64,000 nucleotides of DNA from a bacterium D16-76 (GTDB lineage: Bacteria > Bacillota > Clostridia > Oscillospirales > Acutalibacteraceae): assembly GCA_009917445.1 (NCBI GenBank), contig QZEE01000010.1, positions 53,150 through 117,149 of the forward strand. Direction: 5' to 3'. The notes beneath the pieces are model-generated. The model did no database searches. It was not told where the DNA came from and saw only the letters and a program-made list of their open reading frames with translations. This document shows positions 59,056 through 64,000 of the stretch, one piece after another; position 1 is the first letter of the stretch; every line of letters begins with the position of its first letter. Position numbers and translations under genes: made by a program.

Positions 59056-59092
59056 AAGCGCCGTAGACGTGGGTGTCTGCGGCGCTTGTTTT
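59056..59092 (+). terminator. Intrinsic terminator of the MFS gene
   Basis: AAGCGCCGTAGAC (59056-59068) pairs with GTCTGCGGCGCTT (59075-59087) and is followed by GTTTTT. Confidence 0.8.
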
Positions 59093-59239
59093 TGTGGATA
59101 TTCGAGCGGTTGACTTCTCCTTTCCCCCCGCCACATCATTTCGCGCCAAATCTGTACTGCCGCTCTTTATACGGCAGTATAGATTTTTGCAAATGTCTTT
59201 GCAACGGTGTGCCAGCAGGCGAAACGGAATCCTCCCCCT

Positions 59240-59267
59240 TTGCAATGTACCAAAATCATGCTATAAT
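59240..59267 (+). promoter_or_regulatory. Promoter of the nucleoside hydrolase operon
   Basis: TTGCAA (59240-59245), 16-base spacer, TATAAT (59262-59267) with an extended TGC before the -10. Confidence 0.7.
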
Positions 59268-59296
59268 GATGGAAAACCATTAGGAGGGACGACCAA

Positions 59297-60193
59297 ATGT
59301 CTGAATTTATGAAACGGCAGATCCTGATTGACACCGACCTGGGAGACGATGTGGATGATGCCGCCGCGCTGATTATGGCGCTTAACTCGCCGGAGCTGGA
59401 TATTATTGGCATTACTACCGTGTATCAGGACACCCTTGCGCGCGCCGAAATGGTTTCCGAGTTGTGCGGGATGTATGGCCGGACGGACATCCCTGTGTGC
59501 CCTGGCTTTGGCCTGCCCCTGATCGAGCGGCCAAACATGGCGGCCAAGCCGGTGCAGTATGATATACTGTCCAAAAAGCGCCCTGTGGCCCGGGAATGTG
59601 ACGGGGCGGAATTTATTTTGCGGGCGGTCCAGGAGAATCCGGGTGTGACGGTCGTGGCAATGGGGGCTATGACGAACCTGGCTGCCGCGTTCCACCGCGC
59701 GCCGGATATCATGAAAAGCGTACCCATCCTTGCTATGGGCGGCGTTTTTGACAGCGGCCTGCCGGAGTGGAACATCCAGTGCGACCCCGAAGCGGCCCGC
59801 ATCGTGACAGACCTTTCGGGGCACCTAACCATGTTCGGGCTTGATGTGACCAAATACTGCCGTATTGAAAATGCCCTTTTGGATGAAATTTGCCTGCCAG
59901 AAAATGAAAACCTCCAATACTTTATGCAAGGGGTTAGGATTTTCCAAAAAGATATGGGCTACCCGGTCACGCTGCACGACGCGCTTTTGATTGCCTACCT
60001 GCTTGACCCGGCTGTAGTGGAGCTGGCTCAAGGCGATTTTACTGTGGAGCTTTCCGGCAGCAGCACGCGCGGCGCCATGGTTTCACAGCTGAATCCTTAT
60101 GAGATCGAGCCTGCCTGTAAGAAGAATTTTCATTATGCACGGAAAATCCATGCGAAACGGTTCCGCGAAATCGTACGGGAACGGCTCCGCTGA
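59297..60193 (+). CDS. Inosine/uridine-preferring nucleoside hydrolase family protein
   Basis: A 298-residue N-ribohydrolase with the calcium-binding DTDLGDDVDDAAAL motif near residues 12-25. VVAMGAMTNLAAAF near 118, ILAMGGVF near 143 and PVTLHDALLIAYLLDP near 222 provide the remaining ligands and the catalytic His. It splits nucleosides into base and ribose. TAGGAGGG precedes the ATG. It is followed 18 bases later by a PfkB-type kinase, a natural partner for phosphorylating the released ribose. Confidence 0.93.
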   Translation: MSEFMKRQILIDTDLGDDVDDAAALIMALNSPELDIIGITTVYQDTLARAEMVSELCGMYGRTDIPVCPGFGLPLIERPNMAAKPVQYDILSKKRPVARECDGAEFILRAVQENPGVTVVAMGAMTNLAAAFHRAPDIMKSVPILAMGGVFDSGLPEWNIQCDPEAARIVTDLSGHLTMFGLDVTKYCRIENALLDEICLPENENLQYFMQGVRIFQKDMGYPVTLHDALLIAYLLDPAVVELAQGDFTVELSGSSTRGAMVSQLNPYEIEPACKKNFHYARKIHAKRFREIVRERLR

Positions 60194-60211
60194 CGGACAA
60201 GGGGTACCTTT

Positions 60212-61099
60212 ATGCGTATTCTGAATTTTGGCTCGCTGAATATCGACTATGTATACTCCGTAGGACATATCGTCGCGCCTGGGGAGACGATTGCTTCATC
60301 TGGGCGCAAGGTGTTCTACGGCGGCAAGGGGTTCAACCAGTCTGTTGCGGTTAGCCAGGCTGGGGTCCCAGTGTTTCATGCCGGGCAGGTCGGGCCGGAC
60401 GGTGGCGGGATTTTAGCGGAATGTGGTAAGTACGGTGTTGACACCCTGTATATCCGGAAATCCGACGAGGAGACCGGCCATACCTTTATCCAGGTAGACG
60501 AAAAGGGCCAGAACAGCATAGTCCTTTTCGGCGGCAGCAACCGCTCTATTCGTGTAGAGCATATGGACTGGGTGCTGTCGCAATTCGACGCGGGGGATGT
60601 TGTAATCCTGCAAAATGAGATCAACGGCCTGGACTATATTATCGGCCAGGCCGCTAAGCGCGGCCTTACGGTTATCCTGAACCCCTCCCCCTGCGACCAG
60701 GCTATTGCCAGTTGTGATCTTTCCAAGGTGGGCTGGCTCGTCCTCAACGAAGTGGAAGGCGAACAGATAACAGGCGAGCGGGAAGGCCAGGCTATTCTGC
60801 GGGCTCTTGCGGGCCGTTTCCCACAGACTTGCCTTGTGTTGACCCTTGGGAGTGAGGGTGCTTTTTGCTGGGATGGGGATAGGACGATTTATCAGCCCTG
60901 TTTTAAGGTCAAGCCGGTAGATACTACGGCTGCTGGGGATACCTTTCTGGGGTACTTTGTAGCGGGGCTTGCGCAGGGCCTGCCCTTGGAGCGCTCGATG
61001 GAACGGGCTGCCGCCGCGGCGGCTATTGCTATAACCCGGCAGGGGGCCGCGCCGTCTATTCCTAATCGTGGGGAGGTGGAATTGTTTTTGATGGGGTAA
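60212..61099 (+). CDS. PfkB-family sugar kinase, probable ribokinase
   Basis: A 295-residue kinase. The N-terminal LNFGSLNIDYVYSV and GGKGFNQSVAVSQAG segments and the C-terminal DTTAAGDTFLGYFVAGL (catalytic Asp, anion hole) are PfkB signatures. Ribokinase-type DTTGAGD is changed to DTTAAGD, as in many ribokinases. Coupling to a nucleoside hydrolase suggests ribose (or nucleoside) as substrate. The last coding gene before the decayed mobile region. Confidence 0.9.
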   Translation: MRILNFGSLNIDYVYSVGHIVAPGETIASSGRKVFYGGKGFNQSVAVSQAGVPVFHAGQVGPDGGGILAECGKYGVDTLYIRKSDEETGHTFIQVDEKGQNSIVLFGGSNRSIRVEHMDWVLSQFDAGDVVILQNEINGLDYIIGQAAKRGLTVILNPSPCDQAIASCDLSKVGWLVLNEVEGEQITGEREGQAILRALAGRFPQTCLVLTLGSEGAFCWDGDRTIYQPCFKVKPVDTTAAGDTFLGYFVAGLAQGLPLERSMERAAAAAAIAITRQGAAPSIPNRGEVELFLMG

Positions 61100-61176
61100 T
61101 GGGGGCCTTCTTGTGCTTGCCCGTTCATAGCTCAGCACTTCCTTGAGGCCGGCGACGGCCCGAAGAAAAAGGGGTG

Positions 61177-61656
61177 TCAAAATAGGGATTTGCGTCCATC
61201 GTACTTTGGTGTGGCGGAAATAGGGATGTGGTCTACCCGCAAAAGCCCCTCGTCCTCGGTGCAGAACACCCAGTTCCGGTCGCCCATGCGGTGCCAGTAG
61301 TTGGTGGAGACCCACCACTGCCCCTTATGAGGATGGCGGCGCTTGGCCCATCGCCACAGCAGTTCGTAGAGGATGTAGTCGATATGGGCAGAGGCTTCGC
61401 TGGCACAGACCGATTGATGGTAATTCGTCCATCCGCGAATCTGCTGGTTCAGCTTTTCAATCAGGACTTCCTGTTTCCAAGCCTTGCCACGCCCGAGAAT
61501 CGTCTCGTACAGGGCGGATTTAAGGGCTTTCAGCGCTTTCTTGGACGGCTTGACAATGAGCTTTCCCTTGAATTTGCGGAATGTCCAGCCCAGCATGTCA
61601 AAGCCGTCGTCGAAGTGGGTGATGACCGTCTTTTCTTCGGACAGATCCAGCCCCAT
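61177..61656 (-). pseudogene. Group II intron reverse transcriptase/maturase, C-terminal fragment
   Basis: 160 residues reading EKTVITHFDDGFDMLGWTFR, QQIRGWTNYHQSVCASEA and LLWRWAKRRHPHKGQWW, the thumb and maturase (X) domains of LtrA-type proteins. The polymerase domain upstream and any HNH domain downstream are missing, so it is non-functional. The region is decayed and no intron boundaries were found. Confidence 0.85.
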
Positions 61657-61952
61657 TACAGGGCGGGCGTTCGCTTTTTATCCCGTCCCTCTACCCTCTG
61701 CGCCATTTCTTCCCCTTACGAGGTCGATACCTCCGCATTTCTGCAAAGGAGCGCATAGGGCTTACCTACCTTCCGCGTAACAAATAATTGTGTGCGTTTT
61801 AGGAGCCATCTTTGAGCCGGGAGGATTTGTGTCCATTTGCTGTGATGTTCCGAAAGCCCTCACAGCCGCCTCCGCACCTTTTTGTTTAAGCGTATCCGCC
61901 TGATTTCGCTTATTCGCTGTAACGACCCTTGCAATGGTTCGCTTTGCGTTCT
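61657..61952. other. Unassigned mobile-element debris
   Basis: An open minus-strand frame (61762-62016) has no recognisable family. The stretch joins the maturase fragment to the transposase remnant and probably contains both element ends, which could not be placed. Confidence 0.35.
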
Positions 61953-62689
61953 CTATGACGCACTTATCCTGGCAGTACGGCCGAGTTGGGCTCTCAGCTT
62001 TCCCGCGTTGTCCCACAGGCTTCCCACCCCGCCGTTACCAGCGGCGCAGGCTGTGGTAGGATTACCCCAAATGGATAGGGCCGCTTTTTTAGGCAATTTG
62101 TTACGCGGCCTCGTGTCGCACTCCGGTATCTGCCTCCAACATAGTTTCTGCCTTGACATGGACATGAGAATCCTTGAATAGTTGAAAATCATGCCTCTTT
62201 CCGTTAGAAAATGCCAGTGCAAGGTTTTCTCCGGTTTGAAGGCTGACAAGCAGCTGTGTTTTCCGTGTGTGTTGCTTTTTCTTTCCGGAATAGTATCGCT
62301 TTTGCTTTTTTTAGGTCGTTCAATGGGCGATTTCGTTGCGTCAACCAGAATCACCTCATGCTCGGCATCGCTTTTCAGCGGCGTTTTCCGTCCTGGCAGC
62401 GAAAATGTACCGCCACGGATCAGTGTGCCTTCCACCCACTTGATCCCTCGGTAGATATTGCTTTCCGCTATTTCATAACTGGCCGCTATATGAGCATAGG
62501 TACGGTGTACTCCAGGGGGGTTAACAGCAGATCCTCTATGCTCAGCTTTGGTGTCCCCCCACGGCGCCGGTGCTTTTCCGCATATCCTTTTCGCAGAATT
62601 TCTACCATCTTGTCAAATGTTGCCCGCTTTACCCCGGTAATTCTCCGAAATCTTGTGTTTGAATATTCCGCTACCTTTTCGTATTTCAT
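61953..62689 (-). pseudogene. IS5-family transposase, frameshifted
   Basis: The start MKYEKVAEYSNTRFRRITGV and VKRATFDKMVEILRKGY (from 62689) is the N-terminal helix-turn-helix of an IS5-type transposase. After PLEY the reading continues in another frame with AHIAASYEIAESNIYRGIKW, then EVILVDATKSPIERPKK with the first DDE-type Asp. Later parts are scrambled by further frameshifts. At least two frame changes make it inactive. Confidence 0.8.
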
Positions 62690-62706
62690 GCCTCTATTTT
62701 ATCGCA

Positions 62707-63000
62707 CTATTTCATTTTCGCAAGAGGTATAATGGCGTTGCGGTCCAGGCGGGAAAGGTCTTTGACGATGACGCAGTTGGTTTTGCCCTCCCTGATGTCT
62801 GCCATCATCTCCTGGAACGCGGGACGGTCGAACAAAATACCGCTGTAACCGTCGTCCACCTTCTCGGCCACCAATTTAATATCCGGGTGGGATGATACGA
62901 AATCCTCCACCAGTTTCTTTTGGTTCGTGATGCTGTCGCTCTCCGCGCTGTGGTCATCCGTGTAGGAAAGCTGCAGGTAGGCAGTCGCTAAAAATTGCAT
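62707..63000 (-). pseudogene. Large serine recombinase, N-terminal fragment
   Basis: About 97 residues from ATG 63000 (AAAGGAG upstream): ATAYLQLSYTDDHSAESDS with the catalytic Ser, DGYSGILFDRPAFQEMM, and VIVKDLSRLDRN. It stops where the IS5-like transposase begins, so the IS probably interrupted the integrase of an older element. The DNA-binding and zinc-ribbon parts are not found. Confidence 0.8.
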
Positions 63001-63125
63001 GAAAAAATCACTCCTTTGAGTTTGCAGACTTCCCCGCGAAATCAAAGAGTGGTTCGGATTTGCCATATTCGATTCTTTTTCCGCATTCGGTATAGCACAC
63101 AGCTTTCGGGAAAGTCAACGGTTTT

Positions 63126-63442
63126 TTACAGTGAAATTTGTTTTAAGTATTCCTCCAGTGTGGGGCCGTCCTTGGCAAAGCGGGCGTGGATGGTAAATGG
63201 CCCGCATTTGAAGCAGTAGCGCAGCTTTTTCCCGCCGGGGTGGGCGTTGTACTTTTTGCGAATGACCCGGGCATAGCGCAGGCTGCGCCGGTCTGTAGTA
63301 AAATCAACTTTGGCAAGCTGGGCAATGTCAAAGGGGTCAACCGCGTCACAAAGGTGTAATCGTCGATTTCCGTTTCGGAGGTCTTGAGGAACAGCGCCAT
63401 ACCCGCAATCATGCCGGATTTCAGGGACGATTGGGAACCGTG
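63126..63442 (-). pseudogene. Decayed mobile-element gene
   Basis: The end of one frame reads DPFDIAQLAKVDFTTDRR and ends in FAKDGPTLEEYLKQISL; a second frame supplies a plausible earlier part (MALFLKTSETEIDDYTFV). This suggests one gene with a frameshift near 63350. The family is not recognised; small proteins with similar ends occur in integrative elements. Confidence 0.35.
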
Positions 63443-63745
63443 CTACGCCCCAGCCATCAACTCCAGCATACGGGAAAAGGCAAGCCTGCCCAGCAGCTTG
63501 CAAGCACTTTTGGCGGCCCGTGTGGGAATGATTTCATAGGCTGCGTTTGTGGGCTTGTCCAAGGCCCAGGTAAAACCTGCGTCCGAAATGTGCTTGTCGA
63601 TGTCCAGCACGGCAACATCCGCGCCCGATTCCAGAAGGGCCTTTACCTCGCTGGCAAGTTTAAGGTGCCCTTTTGCCCTGTCCAGCTTGAAGTACATCTT
63701 AACCTTCTGGGCATATGTAAGGCCCGTGTATACCAGACACGGCAC
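63443..63745 (-). CDS. Uncharacterised 100-residue protein of mobile region
   Basis: A soluble Lys/Ala/Leu-rich protein (KVKMYFKLDRAKGHLKLASE, ESGADVAVLDIDKHISDAGF) without a family I recognise. No good ribosome site is visible at 63745, and it is flanked by pseudogenes, so it may be a fragment. The sequence has ordinary codon structure, so it was probably once translated. Confidence 0.35.
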   Translation of the reverse strand: MPCLVYTGLTYAQKVKMYFKLDRAKGHLKLASEVKALLESGADVAVLDIDKHISDAGFTWALDKPTNAAYEIIPTRAAKSACKLLGRLAFSRMLELMAGA

Positions 63746-63759
63746 AATGACAGATAGCG

Positions 63760-64000
63760 TGGAAGATAGCGTCCATCACATAATAGATGTTTTCATTTTC
63801 GGGCTTAATCCGGCCAACCGTGTATAAGTGACGGTTTAACTCCGACCCATGGCTTGTGCTGGCCATGGATATGATTTTTGCCACCAGCTCTCTGCTTTTT
63901 TTGCGGTAATAAATTTAGAACCCTCTACAGCGTCAACCAGCAGCTTCAGCTCTGGGAGTTGGAATCTGCTGTCGGTAAAGTAGTACCGGTTGGGCCTGCC
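63760..64000 (-). pseudogene. WYL-domain regulator, frameshifted, runs off the window
   Basis: From the window edge one frame reads NRYYFTDSRFQLPELKLLVD and AVEGSKFIT; the adjacent frame continues SRELVAKIISMASTSHGSEL, VGRIKPENENIYYVMDAIFH. This is the HTH-to-WYL linker region of WYL transcriptional regulators. The frame change falls in a run of seven T (plus strand 63896-63902); eight would restore it. The WYL domain itself is replaced by unrelated sequence. Confidence 0.65.

Overview
The window is a high-GC (about 60 percent by eye) chromosomal stretch from an anaerobic, motile Bacillota of the Clostridia/Oscillospiraceae kind. The inference rests on strong AGGAGG-type ribosome binding sites, TTGACA/TATAAT promoters, type III glutamine synthetase, DapL, a FeoA-FeoA-FeoB cluster, CsrA beside flagellin, and clostridial-type mobile debris. 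No rRNA, tRNA or CRISPR array was seen.

Region 1 (1-13 kb, mostly minus strand). After a 5'-truncated YyaL/DUF255 gene and a PHP phosphoesterase comes a tight seven-gene flagellar block, transcribed right to left: recombinase-like DNA-binding protein, csrA, a 724-residue flagellin, a 669-residue sulfotransferase-like protein, then five small-molecule enzymes. These five are a CysC-like kinase, a SAM methyltransferase, a PEP-synthase-like kinase, a glutamine-amidotransferase-like hydrolase and a LicC-like cytidylyltransferase. In kind, size and almost in order they match the Campylobacter jejuni Cj1415-Cj1422 pathway for O-methyl phosphoramidate, a capsule decoration. Here the set follows flagellin, suggesting phosphoramidate modification of a flagellar glycan or protein. 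This is the most exciting system in the window.

Region 2 (13-25 kb) holds housekeeping genes on the minus strand: sodC, ogt, GNAT, mtaB, an ECF sigma/anti-sigma pair, LemA and TPM-domain envelope proteins, thiI with a cysteine desulfurase, a D-2-hydroxyacid dehydrogenase and an unknown protein.

Region 3 (25-34 kb, plus strand) is a surface-glycan locus: family 2 glycosyltransferase, Wzx-type flippase, polyprenyl-phosphate sugar transferase, TagA/WecG transferase, UDP-GlcNAc 2-epimerase and an LTA-synthase-like enzyme.

Region 4 (33.7-49.4 kb) is a nitrogen-assimilation hub. A divergent control region at 44.33-44.64 kb drives, leftwards, glnN - amt/P-II fusion - purF - asnB - pyrG - dapF - dapL. 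Rightwards it drives a three-subunit split glutamate synthase, a truncated and catalytically dead glutamine-synthetase-like protein, and an ANTAR-domain antiterminator. Both leaders contain strong intrinsic terminators between promoter and start codon, consistent with ANTAR-controlled attenuation.

Region 5 (49.4-61.1 kb) has radical SAM paralogues (one truncated at a serine-recombinase scar), an HxlR regulator with a palindromic operator, an IS427-like 0.2-kb derivative, the feo iron-uptake operon with paired iron-box-like palindromes, a broken ABC transporter, an MFS transporter behind an attenuator-like leader peptide, and a nucleoside hydrolase/PfkB kinase salvage pair.

Region 6 (61.1-64 kb) is a graveyard of nested mobile DNA: group II intron maturase, frameshifted IS5-family transposase, serine recombinase N-terminus, and a frameshifted WYL regulator running off the window.
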